From Hypholoma sublateritium FD-334 SS-4 (taxonomy: Eukaryota; Basidiomycota; Agaricomycetes; Agaricales; Strophariaceae), in the NCBI GenBank assembly GCA_000827495.1, contig KN817550.1, forward strand, positions 62,001 through 126,000: a stretch of 64,000 nt of DNA, read 5' to 3'. Under the pieces are notes generated by a model, which was not told the origin of the DNA, ran no database searches, and worked only from the letters and a program-made list of their open reading frames with translations. The translations under genes were made by a program, and so were the position numbers. Below are positions 1-11,056 of the stretch, in pieces. Numbering within the stretch: the first letter of the stretch is position 1; the number at the start of each line of letters is the position of its first letter.

Positions 1-1262
1 GCATACCGAATAAGAGGAACGATAATCTCTGCGCACATTCAGCCGACGCTTTGCACATGCTCCGCCGCGCGTGGACGCCCCCCTGCGCTGTGTCTGCCCA
101 GTCGAATATACAGCGCACCTTCGCACTGCTTACATGCATCGAAACACAAACGTTCTGTATGTGGAGTTGGTGTGGTAGGACGTATATGGAGGCACGGATG
201 GGACGGACGCGAAGGCGGGAAGGAGAACACGCAGCCGAGAGATCTGAGTCCTGGCGCACGCAGGACGTGCTGATATGATGTCGAACTCAGTTTATGGGCT
301 CCGCTAGGCGCGAAAGTAAATATGTGGCGCCACATACCTCCGTCGGACCCTCCTTCCATCTGCGCCCAGCGTCCGGTAACGTTGTCGCGCGCGTGTTATC
401 CGTAGCATGCGTTGACACTGTACAATTCCTCACGAGACTTTATCTTTATTCTGAAATTTGAGAAGCGCTTCTACACCTAGATTATGTATAGATATGAGTA
501 ACAGTATTTTCCTCGATCATTCAGCAACCTATCAGCAATTTAACGTCCTCTGTACTTCTCAGCAGGCTCGACAGCGCTAGGGAGTGTATGCATAGCGGAA
601 ATGACGCTCATCCCACACACGTCAAAAACTGTGACAGTCGCGACTCTCGCTGAGACTGTCAGTGAGCGCGAGATTCGGACTGTACGCTCAGAAAATGTAG
701 CCGAAAACATCGACCAAATTCAACCGTGGGCACGGTACCTTCCTAGCATAATCGGCAAGTATATATTTTGGTTGGACATTCCAAAACGTAAAGCACATTG
801 CTTTACATATGACCCTACAAACAACAACGTCACGGGTCCATAAAAGATATAACCCGCGACGAGATTTTATTGGAACCTCTCCGTGAAATCCCCGTTGAAC
901 GAGTTCTTACAATGCTAATTGACTTCTTGCACGCGCCACCTCGGGAGAATCCTTGAACGCGTTCCAATTTTTAGTTTATTTCGCTTCCTATGTTAGTTTA
1001 GGTTAATAGATTTCAATGAACAAGAGATATTGTCCTCGTGGGCAGAAGAACCCCAAATATCCAAGAGCATTTGGTGAAAATGGAGTTTCCCGGCGGAGTG
1101 TTACTTCAAGGCGTGGCGGAATTCGGACACGTACAAACCTAAAGTGAGAAAAATAGGAAGACCTCCATCCTTCCTCTCTCCGTCACGTCGAACCTCTCTG
1201 GAATTTCCTGTCCTCCGCAGTATTTCATTTCCTCCACCTTTCCATCAGAAATAGCATCGAAA
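1..1262. other. Left-edge stretch without a supported gene
   Basis: No coding region is supported. Short frames exist, including an 80-codon plus-strand frame at 601-843, but they have no recognisable domain, signal peptide or splice context. Sequence just before 1263 is pyrimidine-rich and may hold the promoter and 5' leader of the F-box-like gene. Confidence 0.4.
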
Positions 1263-2693
1263 ATGAACAATTCATGCCCCGACCGCTTCCCCGGCCGCTT
1301 TGAAAGGATGCCCAAGAACATTTTCAGAAGCATTATCGAGCTGGCTGGGACTTCGCCAATCATCCTTCCTACGCAATCTTTCGAAAGCGTTCAATACGCG
1401 CTGCTCCTCATCTCCAAAAGATGGAATATTCTCGCTAGTGTGGAGACACCGTCGATTTGGGCATCCGTTGAGTTTCAAACCGTCTCTGCGAGGTCAATCC
1501 AGCAGTTTTCTATCTGCCTTCAAAGAAGCCGTAACCACCTCGTCACCATTGCCTTCTCGACAAAATCAGCTGGGTGGGCCTTTCCGAATGTCAACAGTAT
1601 ATTGGAGTTGTGTCATGCCCGTGCAACATCGCTCACCTGCACGTTAATCTCCAGGGGCGATATGGATTGCTTCCTTTCTCTTCCACCAGGAACATTTCCA
1701 CACCTCCGATATATCAACCTGAGCTACATCAATACGACCTTGGGCATGACACATACCTCCGCGCGAAGAGGCCTTGGCCGAGCATTTGAGGGAGCATTCT
1801 CTCTCAAGACCGCTATACTCCACCGGGTCCATGGATTAAACCACATGAGACTGCGTCTCCCCTGGAAAGAACTTGCACATCTCGACCTCGGTGGAACTAC
1901 CATGCCTCCCCATACCTTCATCAAGATCATGAAATACACATCGCGTACCATTCAAACAATGTTCATATTCGTTGAAGTCAAAGGTCCCCTCGACGTGGCA
2001 TTGATGGGGCTGTCAAAACCAATACACATGCGGAACTTGACCGCACTGCACCTGCGTCTAGCATATCCAAATAGCGATTGGAGGATCCTATCTCTTCTCC
2101 ATATTCCACATCTTGTCACTTTCAAACTGGAGGTATTCGACACAAAGCAACATTGGTCAATCTCCCACATCTCGCAATTTCTCCGGTCGGCTTCAGAAAC
2201 CTTAGAAGTGCTACACATGTCCGACTTCAGCCCATCCGGATGCCATCTTGTTCGACAGCATCAAGAAACATCCCACATGTCTCTGTACAACTTATTCAAC
2301 CTCATCCCAAAAATTAATACTCTCCGCCTTCCAATAAGCATAAATGTGCACGCGACGACCATTGAGAGCATTGGGTCGGGTGAAATTCTGAAAAATTTGG
2401 CTACATTGGAACTATCGTACGCCAATATCTGGCATGCTCTTGCACTTGTTCGTCGTAGGGGAGATCTCACACGCATGTCGTTGAATGGGCAGGGATGTTC
2501 TACAGCTGAGAAACCCTTGGTTTCCTCTCTCGACTCATTGTCCCTCTGGGTTCCATATCATCAGTGTAATATGGAGGAAGTACTTACTGGCATCAATGTA
2601 GAGAAACAGAGACTCATCTCGGATGGATTCACATGTCATATACACATCCACCCAACTGCCGTTCTACCTCTTCCTATCAGTACTGGACTATAG
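1263..2693 (+). CDS. F-box-like / LRR-like protein, single exon
   Basis: An uninterrupted 476-residue frame. The N-terminus (about residues 17-65) resembles the F-box-like domain common in Agaricomycete proteins: a start like MPKNIF, a helix with ALLLISKRW, then TPSIWASV, matching the usual 'CRRW...TPSLW' pattern. The rest shows irregular Leu-rich spacing (HLRYINLSYI, LAHLDLGGTT, LATLELSYAN) typical of degenerate leucine-rich repeats in these proteins. Members are presumed substrate receptors for SCF (Skp1-Cullin-F-box) ubiquitin ligases, but most are uncharacterised. Intronless genes are common in this family. The canonical LPxE opening is absent, so the F-box assignment rests on the later motif. 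The start is the first ATG in a long open frame; an internal ATG at about 1308 is possible. Confidence 0.7.
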   Translation: MNNSCPDRFPGRFERMPKNIFRSIIELAGTSPIILPTQSFESVQYALLLISKRWNILASVETPSIWASVEFQTVSARSIQQFSICLQRSRNHLVTIAFSTKSAGWAFPNVNSILELCHARATSLTCTLISRGDMDCFLSLPPGTFPHLRYINLSYINTTLGMTHTSARRGLGRAFEGAFSLKTAILHRVHGLNHMRLRLPWKELAHLDLGGTTMPPHTFIKIMKYTSRTIQTMFIFVEVKGPLDVALMGLSKPIHMRNLTALHLRLAYPNSDWRILSLLHIPHLVTFKLEVFDTKQHWSISHISQFLRSASETLEVLHMSDFSPSGCHLVRQHQETSHMSLYNLFNLIPKINTLRLPISINVHATTIESIGSGEILKNLATLELSYANIWHALALVRRRGDLTRMSLNGQGCSTAEKPLVSSLDSLSLWVPYHQCNMEEVLTGINVEKQRLISDGFTCHIHIHPTAVLPLPISTGL

Positions 2694-4861
2694 AGTAAAG
2701 CCTACATATACCTTTGAAAATAACACCATATTTTTCTTGTTAACCGTACTATCACACTGGTCGTAGGCGATAGTTTGTATTTGTCTAATCAAAATTACAG
2801 TCTCCAAAACTGATTCTCCTCGCATGATATTGCTGAGCGCTGACTACCTCTGCCTGGACGCGCAAAGTACAGCTACTATATGTACAACATATGGAGTCTA
2901 CGGCGATGCTCATGCCAGCATTATGAATGCCTCCCGAATTTCATCTGCTAGGCCAACATAGTGCATATCTACGCCATTGCAGGCATACACTTGAATGTTA
3001 AGCCCCGCACAAGCAGGAGCATCGACGACACACGGAATCCCGCCGTATCCGCACTGACCGCACCGCCTCAACAACTACGACACCGCCGTCGAGCAGCGCG
3101 TGGTATCTTGATTTGAAGATGAGAAACGAGAGCCTCCACTATTAGACGTGCCACATTCCAATTTCCAACGACACGCGGGATTTTAAGTGCTGTTCAGGGG
3201 TTGAGGTACGCTGGGACGAACGGACAACACAGGAATCGGTCAGCGTGGGTATATATAAGCGGATTGGAGTATACCTGTTCTGCGTGCAAATGCGATGGGG
3301 GCGAAGTCACCGTGCGGGGGGTGACACATATGGCAGAGAAATGAGACGAGGCTGATAGCCCAACGAGGACGACAGCGCATTGGAATTCGCTCAGATCTGG
3401 TACGCGTTTTAACAGCCTACAGCTAGGTAGACGGAATCAGTGTGCGGACATGAACTGAGCGGCAGGGTTAAGATAGTAACCCCCCCTACACATGTGAGCA
3501 TCCAATATTCAGCAAATATTCAGCGCTCAATCATATCAGGGTACCAGTCAATAGGCCAAGAAAGACCCACCAAGGCTGGGATACCGGATTCAGAAGCGAA
3601 ATTTCCAGTGCGTAGTGCATCACAGTGCGGAGCAGGGGATGTAGTTCATAGTACGAGTTGAATGCGACCTCCAGGTGCGGGTAAATTCGTTGGGAGACAC
3701 ACGTGTCAAGTTACTTAAGTACCGCATGTTCCCACGCACTCCTGTTTGCCAACGACGATGTCGCACAGCTGCTCGAGCCTCGGGGGTCTCAAGATCTCAA
3801 GCTCAAGTTTCAAGGCCATCGAGAAGCCAACATAAACGACCGCAAGATCTGCGTCAGTGCTGAAGTCGAAAAACATCGACATTTCCTTACAGAATTACAC
3901 AGACCCGAGCCCAGTGAGAATACTAGTAGATCCGTATCATTTGTCCGAATATCCCTTCAGTTGAATTTATTGCATACTTTCACGAGCGGAATACCAGGTG
4001 CGCGCGTCAGCTTTGGAACTTGGGATCAGCAGTACACACGCGATGCGTCGTCGTTTTGTGACTAACCAACCACATGTTTTTCCAGAAACGCTTCTTATGA
4101 CCACGACGTTGTCCACTGCTGACATCTGTCCATGGAGTTAACGAGTGTCACGACTTTGGTGCGCTTCATCCCACAAATGCAACGATGGTACGTCTGTCCA
4201 CATGTAGGCCTCTAGTTCCATCTAGTTCGTATTCAACATCTTCCCGAGAGGCGAGCGTGTCTGCGCTTGCCTCGTATATATATTTCACAGTTCATGTACT
4301 TGCTCACAAACACACGGGACGCACCCACGCAGTAAGCGAGCGTGGATGTTTAAACGTTTATTCCTGACTACCGATTCCCACCTTTCATGATTGTCTATAT
4401 TTATTCAACTAGGATCGATGCCCTTACTATTCCAGAACATATCGTCTTTGAATTGGAATGCAAATACAGGCGGCACCCTCTATCTCGCAGGTCGAATAGA
4501 GGGTCGAACCATACTCATCCTTTGCCCAATGACGAAACACATTTGCTTCTCTAGATCTCACGTCTGTTGAAGAGAAACGCCTCAAGTAACACACTGCCAA
4601 AAGTGATAGATGACAACAGAGGGAATTTTTCAGCTCCGTATGTTATCCAGAAAGAAAATGAGTGCATATGTTGTCGCGCGCGAGATAAAGTTGCGTCCGC
4701 AGTCGACATGTGAAGTATCTGCCAAACGAATTCAACTACATTCCAATGTCAAACCGCATGGACATGTCGAAGTAGCCATGACATTGATTTTCTCTAGGTA
4801 CATAAGGCGAGCCACGGAAGACATTTCGACCCTCCTGGGTCACAGAAGTCTCTACAGCAAT
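2694..4861. other. Intergenic, no supported gene
   Basis: Several short frames on the plus strand (for example 3703-4065, which lacks an ATG start) have no recognisable domain or supporting splice sites. I see no tRNA-like cloverleaf, no long repeat and no TE terminus here. Confidence 0.35.
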
Positions 4862-5647
4862 ATGTTTCGCCTGCCTTCCTATATAACGGCGCTAGCAGCG
4901 TTGTCAATCTTCTTCTCTTTCGCCGCCGCACAACTCAGCCCAGGCTCATACTTCATCGTGAATGTAGGCACCGGCCTGCGGGTTCTCACCGGTTCTTCAA
5001 AGGGCACGGTTCTCGCTCAGGAAGGTTTCCCCGTCACTGCATTTCCCGTATGTATTTTAAAAAACTCGCTAGCACCCCATCTCAGAGGCTTCCGAATCAC
5101 ATATGTTTCCTGCCCAGACACCAGATACCGAAATTCTCTCCAATCATATTGTCAGTTAACATGTTTCTCGGTACACCGGCGATAGATATTAATTTGATAC
5201 TCGTCCGATGCAGTTCACCATCAATCCAGCGATGAATACTATGTTCAACGAAGAGGCCCAGCAATTCGCCGTGGTAGACGCAAGTGATGGAGGATCGGCT
5301 GGTTCTGGTATCATCTTATGCAACACTACCTTCCCCGTCGCCCCATTTATCCCCATCGGAAACTCTGATTGGTCGTTCCAGCAAGGTTCGGAGGGTACAA
5401 TGTGGGTTCTATCCTCTTTCGCCTCTCAGGTTGCGTTTATTTCGTAATTTTAATTGCATCAGAATCGCACTCTCAGGTCGTAATCTGGCTTGGGCTCTGC
5501 AATCCACGGCGTTCGCAACACAGGTAGGTCTTATGCAATTTAATCTCTGGCCATCGTTTCTAAAATAATGCCAAGATCACCTTGCAAACGCTCAATCCTT
5601 CGGATTTGAGACAGCAATGGTTTTTCACTGCCCACAATTTGGTATAA
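4862..5647 (+). CDS. Small secreted ricin-B-like (beta-trefoil) protein, one junction unresolved
   Basis: The ATG at 4862 opens a clear secretory signal peptide of about 23 residues ending FAAA-QLSPG. Exon 1 (4862-5047) and exon 2 (5214-5429) join in phase 0 across a 166-nt intron. Two further coding pieces follow in a consistent frame: about 5461-5522 (NLAWALQST) and 5575-5647, which carries RQQW, the Q-x-W signature of ricin-B/beta-trefoil repeats, before a stop. Repeat-like SYFIVN, WSFQQG and WALQS segments fit a lectin-type trefoil. The exon 2 to exon 3 join cannot be made in frame without either an implausible 28-nt intron or a frame change. The gene may be decayed, or may contain an indel or a missed small exon. 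A sugar-binding role is family inference only. Confidence 0.55.
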
Positions 5648-8572
5648 CAATAATCCCCGGTGTGAAGAACGAACGCAATCGTCAACGTGAATACTTGTAG
5701 ACCAGAATTTTATTTTCAGTGATTAGACGTGCAACGAAGACCTTTTTAGTGGGAAGATGTATATAACCATGTTCGAATGTATATCTAGAAGGAAAATTTG
5801 TGCAATAATGCGGTGAGCGCCTCGGCGAATGAGGCAACTAATCCCAGCGGAAGTCAGAAGGTCTGGCGTATTGTATGCGCCTGAATCGCCCAGGCAATGC
5901 ACATTCCCTACGTCTGTACTAGTAGCCGCCAGTAATCTCTGATTCCATTTCAGAAGGTGAGTGTGCGTGCGACTAGCTACTGGCTGTCTTCCTCGGGTGG
6001 TCCGCGCGAGGCACCGCACGACTGGGGCGCGCTATGCGAAGAGCTACTTCGAAGAAGCGCCCAACAGGCGCCCGAGCGATTGCGGGCGTTTTAGTACCCA
6101 GAGGATCGGCGACGCATTGTCGATGAACGCGCCCATTACGACTACTCGCGTGTTCATGCAGCTCCTCGGTATATCTGCTTATGGCGCGCCGCGTAGATGA
6201 TGCGCACGGTCTCTGTATGCGATGACGACCCAGCGGATTCCTGTATACATGACCGAATATAAATGTCGAAGAGGTCTGGGAAGCGTGCCACTGCATTGAG
6301 CGCCTCGAAGTAGCAGCACTACTCAACGTCTCGGCGCCTGTCTATGAGTCGAAATAGCTGGAGCGGGATCGGACAACGACGTCGCACAGCCATCGTTGGA
6401 CAGACAGCGGAACATGTTGGAGCCGATGCGAGAGGAGCGCATGCGCACGATATGTTCTTGTCTTCCATGCCTTTCAAAATGCGAATAGTATATTCGAGGA
6501 CATCCGCTCCGCTGGATAAGACTGAAGACTGAAGACTGAAGACTGGCAAACGCCGAAGCATTTCTGTTCCGGGCGTCGGCGCCGTCAGGTGACATCTCCT
6601 CCTATCGCGTACTACCGTGTCTCAGGCCTAGGGGCCAGCAATGANCATAGATTTTACTTGCTCATGGACCTCCCTTCACTTGCTACCACCTTTACACATA
6701 CACTTCATGTAATTCTCATCAATGTTATTAGAAATTTCAAGTTCGCTAGCCTTGCAAAGGCATCCGTTGAGTAATTANTACTAATCTCGCCACGCCCCTC
6801 TCAGCCACTTGTCTGTCAATGTCGAGGCTNCCAAGATGTCCTGCGCAATCGCCGCGGTCTTATTCGACGCTCATGGCTGGCTGCCGCCGCCGCCGTGACG
6901 CCTCTCGCCGACGAATTTGTGTGCCAACAGGTGAGCGTCGCGGCATAGTTTTGCGGCGTGGGCCCAAGCTCTCCATAGAATTCGCATCCGGGGCCACTCG
7001 TGGCTGACACCTCTCGCCGATGATTGCCTGGGTGCATGCCCTCTCGACTCCCCCTGTGCCACGCCCCTGCTCATCGCCGTTGTCAAGTGCTCGCGCACGG
7101 AGCCGTTGTCGAGCACACGTTGGAGGCATGGTCCTCTTTCGCCATGTCGAAATCCCGCCATGCCCGTGCCCTTTGCCGTGGTCGAGGGCTCGCTCGCGGA
7201 AACACCACCACCTTTCGACCCTACAGCTCTCGCAAATCTGCATAACGAACATCTCTTGAAACAACGAGAACGTACGCCGGTGCGGCACCATGATCTGGCA
7301 TCCAGACCCAGAGGCGGACGAGCTCGTCCCCACGGAACTGCAGGTGGAGAAGCTTTTGTCATCCATAACATTCGTGCATGTCGGAGCCCGTGTCGCCTGC
7401 AGCACTGCACAAGCTCGCGCTCGCGACTCGGACGGTCGTCGGATGACAGCGTTCCCGGAGACCTTCGCCTCTTCTTTCGAATCCANGCGGGGGTCTACAC
7501 CNTATNCGAGACGAAAAGACAATTGAGCAACTCCCGCCGCCGAAGTGGGCAGCGGGACTCCATAGAGAGTCACGGTACGGTACAAAGTCANGGTGAGTAA
7601 GGATTTGGCGCATGAGCGGCCAACGTGTGGTATGTTTGGTACAGAGGACTCCGGCCATCAGATGATGCCGAGTCTTCAGTCTTCAGTCTTCGGTCTTATC
7701 CAGCGGGGCCGAAGTTTTGGTATATTCAGAAAATGGATCCAGAGAATTCTGTCGCAGCGAGAAACATTGCTACGCATAGCCCTGCTTTCTACAGCTAATA
7801 TCAGCTTTCAAAGCGTCGTGGAGCCTATAAAGACATGCGCTTGATCCGGTTTTGAGTGCAGCCCACCATCGTCATGCATTTGGAAGCGAGTCGGCGCATG
7901 TACACTAGTATCTCCCTGCCCGTATTCACGCTCGTTCTTCCCTGCCTCCCTGATTGACGCGAACGGACATATTTGCGATTCTATCTTTAAGAAAAAGCCC
8001 TTCTTCTCGTCGACAACAATCCCCATGTCGAATCCAACACAGCGAACGGATACCGAGCATCTCCAGAATGCATGTGGGCGGGGTATACGGGGCTAAGTCA
8101 AGGCCGCTATAAGCACACCATTACCATACCGCACGCCGAAGCGAGGCGATGTAGCCGCCCCCAGATTTCCCGGCGAGTCGGGGCCCCCATATCTCCGTGA
8201 GTGGTTGTAATTTCGCCGCCGGAATGCAGACTAGGGCAGCGCCTCGCGATACGCAGTCGAATGACCTGTCAAAACGACTTGCGGGCGAGGGAAAGAGAGA
8301 ACAGAGCATGGATTAACAGGTACGGTACATGCGCGGCGCGGTAGAAATACAGAGCAGGCGGGGAGAACACGATAGCGGGAGCAGAGAGTAGATGCAGGCG
8401 TTCCTTCGGAGTGTAGATGTGCAGGCGGTCAATAGCATGTTGGTTGGTTGGTTGGTTGATGGGTATCTGTGTGTATGCAGCAGTCCATGGGCGGTGTAGC
8501 GTGTATGCATAACCTTGTAGTTGTTTTCGTTCGAACCAAGAAAAATTTCTGCCGGTAGGCGGGGGGCGTCGG
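5648..8572. other. Gene-poor stretch with N bases and an inverted-repeat element
   Basis: No real gene is supported. The long minus-strand frame at 6860-7585 contains N positions, has no recognisable domain and overlaps equally long frames on the other strand, as expected for GC-rich non-coding DNA. The interval includes the inverted repeats described separately at 6488-7728. A short tandem repeat of TGGT occurs near 8439-8457. Confidence 0.4.
6488..7728. mobile_element. Putative non-autonomous inverted-repeat element (~1.24 kb)
   Basis: Two arms in opposite orientation bound this segment. The left arm (6488-6545) contains CGCTGGATAAGACTGAAGAC followed by more GAAGACT heptamers; the right arm (7671-7728) is its reverse complement with only a few mismatches over about 32 bp. 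Both arms end in a tandem GAAGACT heptamer array. The interior has seven ambiguous bases and no convincing ORF, so any transposase would have to be supplied in trans. I could not find a target-site duplication, so the exact ends are uncertain. A foldback repeat or MITE-like element is the simplest reading. Confidence 0.45.
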
Positions 8573-9631
8573 TTATGCGAAGCCGCGAATCCAGCGGCGC
8601 GACGGGGACGCGTCGCCCTCGATGGGGCTCGGGCGCGGGGTCTCCTCGTCTTCGGCGTCACTCTCCCAGGCGGGGACACCGCTCGCATACGCGCGTGCAT
8701 CCCCCGCGCGACGCATAGGCGGGCCATCCGCTTCATCGTCGTCCGCGTACCCTTCCGCCTCGTCTTCCCCATCCACGTCCGCCGAGCGCCACCCACGCAG
8801 GCCCGGCGGCGGCGGCACCTGCGGGGGGAGTGCCGGGCGCGTGCGTCGCGCTGGCGGCCGGATGGTGCTCGTGTCGCCCGGCGAGACGACCGGCGCGCGC
8901 TCGGGCGGGAGTGTGAGGGTCGTAATAAGCGCAGGGAGCGCAGGAGAGAGCGGCGGCGAGCGCGCGGTGCGGCGCGGGGGCGGGTTTGGAGCCGGCGCGT
9001 GCGAGAGGAGTGCGGCGAGCCGCGCGCGGGCACTCGGCGTGGGGTCGGCGGCTGATGGGGGCACCTCGAGGAGCGAGCCGAGGCTGTCGGCGGCCATCGG
9101 CGCCTGCGCTAGCGCCTGTCCGGCGGTAGTGGTGGCTGCGCGACGGCGGCGGGGGAGGGGCGCCGTGGTCGCCGGGGCCGCCAGCAAGGACATAGATCGC
9201 GCGGGTTGCAGGCGCTGCGGCGCCTTCAGCAGGGAGGATTCTGCGAAATTGTTGCCTGTATACGGCGCTGGGGGCGGCGGATTGGGCGGAAAGAGGCCTT
9301 TGACGGGGGAGCGCGTGCGGGAGCCGTCCCTGTGCGCTGCGGGCAACTTTGGCCGTGGATGCGGCGCTGCTGGCACGCGAATGGTGCTCTGGTCCGCCCC
9401 GCGGAGCCCGTCGAGATCTGTAAACTCTGCCTTGACCGAGAGAAATGGTTTGAGGAGAATCTGGTGCTGTTCCTAGGGCAGAGTGAGCATGTGCTGGGCC
9501 GAATTTTCTGGGCGTACCTCTGTCATCATGAGCGCCTCAGCCTCCTCCGCTGCCTGCTCGCGCTCTGCCTCCGCGAGGCGCAGCCTGCGCTGTTCTGCGC
9601 GGGTGGCATGGAGCTGCTCGGCGGACATCAT
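8573..9631 (-). CDS. Hypothetical disordered Pro/Arg/Ala-rich protein, divergent from PCNA
   Basis: Two exons, 9518-9631 and 8573-9472, join in phase 0 across a 45-nt intron (donor GTACGC, acceptor CCCTAG), giving 337 residues. The first 38 residues are strongly helical and charged, with a probable coiled coil (RAEQRRLRLAEAEREQ). A short ordered stretch (HQILLKPFLSVKAEF) follows, then a long disordered Pro/Ser/Arg-rich region with an acidic patch (VDGEDEAEGYADDDEADG), ending SRRWIRGFA. The splice restores a frame that is otherwise broken, which supports it as real. I do not recognise the family. Its start lies 142 bp from the PCNA start, so the two probably share a promoter. Adjacent methionines at 9631 and 9628 make the exact start uncertain by one codon. 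Confidence 0.65.
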
Positions 9632-9773
9632 CGTGGTCTGGTCCAAAGAGCCTATAGGAGTTTTTTGAACCCCGTGACGCCCACTGGTGACGTGACACAC
9701 CGTGGCATCATTTTTGGCCTCGCCGCGTCTTGCTCCTCCCCACCACCACCCTCCGCCCTCCCATCCATCCAGT
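9632..9773. promoter_or_regulatory. Probable shared bidirectional promoter
   Basis: These 142 bp separate the start codons of the minus-strand hypothetical gene and PCNA. They contain a GTGACGTGACAC element resembling CRE/ATF-type sites near 9692-9703 and a pyrimidine-rich block before the PCNA ATG. Assignment as promoter is inferred from geometry, not from a defined motif set. Confidence 0.5.
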
Positions 9774-11056
9774 ATGCTCGAAGCAAAGCTCCAGGAGGCC
9801 GGCACCCTCAAAAAGCTGCTCGATGGTACGCTACCTTTCCTTTGACGCGTCGAACACGCCGCTGACGCGTCTTTACAGCGATCAAAGAACTCGTCACCGA
9901 CGCCAACTTTGAGTGCAACGAGGAGGGCATCGTCCTCCAGGCGATGGACAACTCCCACGTCGCGCTCGTCTCCGTCAAGTTCTCGGCGCCCGCATTCAAA
10001 CGGTACCGCTGTGACCGCCCCATGCCGCTCGGCGTCAACCTCGCCGCCCTAACAAAGGTCCTCAAGTGCGCCAAGGACGACGACATCTGCACCCTCAAAG
10101 CCGCAGACGAGGCCGACGTCCTCAACCTCGTCTACGAGGCTAAAAGTACGTCTCGCCGCCCTTCCGCGCGCCACTCCCTGACCCCGCCTGTTCCCACAGC
10201 CTCCGACCGCATTGCCGAGTACGACATGAAGCTCATGGACATCGACGCGGACACGCTCTCCATCCCCGAGACCGAGTACGACGCGCGCGTCACGCTCCCC
10301 GCGTCCGAGTTTGCGCGCATCGTGCGCGACCTCTCGCAGCTCGGCGAGTCCGTGCGCATCGAGGTCTCCAAGGAGGGCGTCCGCTTCGCCGCCGACGGCG
10401 AGGCCGCCAACGGCTCCGTCCTCCTGCGCCAGTCCGACGGCGCGCCCACCGCCACGGGCCCGATCCGCCCGAAGAGCGAGGAGCGCGAAATCGAGGCGGT
10501 CGACGAGGACGGCGAGGACGACGACGCTGCCAAGCCCGCGGCGGTGAAGAAGGAGAAGGACGACGACGTCGAGATGGACAAGGACGCGGATGACGAGGAC
10601 GAGGAAGAGTTCAAGCCCAAGGCGGACGACGAGGATGGCGAGGAGGAGAAGGAGGATGACGACGCGGAGGACGAGGACGCGGACGAGGACGACGACTCCG
10701 CGGGCAAGAAGCGCAAGAAGTCGGGCTCGTCCTCGAAGCCCGCGAAAAAGGCGAAGACCGCCGCCACGAAGGGCAAGGGCAAGAAGAAGGCGGCGGACGA
10801 GGACGCCGCGGGCGTCGTCATCGAGATGAACCAGCACGTCGCGCTCACGTTCTCCCTCAAGTACCTCGTCAACTTCTCCAAGTCCGCCACGCTCAGCCCG
10901 CGCGTGCAGCTCATGATGTCGAACGACGTCCCCCTCCTCGTGCGTAGCGCCTTGATCATGCATGCCTATCGCTGACGCGTTTTCTTGCAGGTCGCGTACG
11001 ACTTCGCGCAGGGATACATCCGCTACTACCTCGCACCCAAGATCGGCGACGACTAG
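9774..11056 (+). CDS. PCNA: Proliferating cell nuclear antigen (DNA sliding clamp) with a large charged insertion
   Basis: Four exons (9774-9825, 9879-10145, 10200-10939, 10991-11056) give 374 residues. PCNA forms the homotrimeric ring that tethers DNA polymerases and repair factors. Hallmarks are MLEAKLQEAGTLKKL at the start, NFECNEEGIVLQAMDNSHVAL, the D-x-C-R-P-like YRCDRPMPLGVNL, SEFARIVRDL, the interdomain-loop region SIPETEY, and the C-terminal YYLAPKI. Human PCNA has 261 residues; the excess is an insertion at about residues 187-310. It begins after VLLRQSD and ends before GVVIEMNQ, exactly at the surface loop between two conserved strands. The insert is acidic with Lys-rich runs (KKEKDDD, GKKRKKSG, KGKGKKK), resembling a KEKE-type and NLS-like segment. 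From memory, Coprinopsis cinerea PCNA has a comparable extra segment; I could not verify this. All splice sites are canonical. Confidence 0.97.

Noticed and set aside
3703..4065. 120-codon plus-strand frame
   Set aside because: No ATG start, no recognised domain and no splice evidence.
6860..7585. 241-codon minus-strand frame
   Set aside because: Crosses N bases, overlaps equally long frames in other phases and shows no domain; lies in a putative element.
8622..9476. 284-codon plus-strand frame
   Set aside because: Antisense to the two-exon minus-strand gene whose splice restores a frame; composition is low complexity.
10049..10963. Two long minus-strand frames opposite PCNA
   Set aside because: They mirror the acidic/lysine insertion and conserved PCNA sequence in antisense; Ser- or Val/Leu-rich artefacts.
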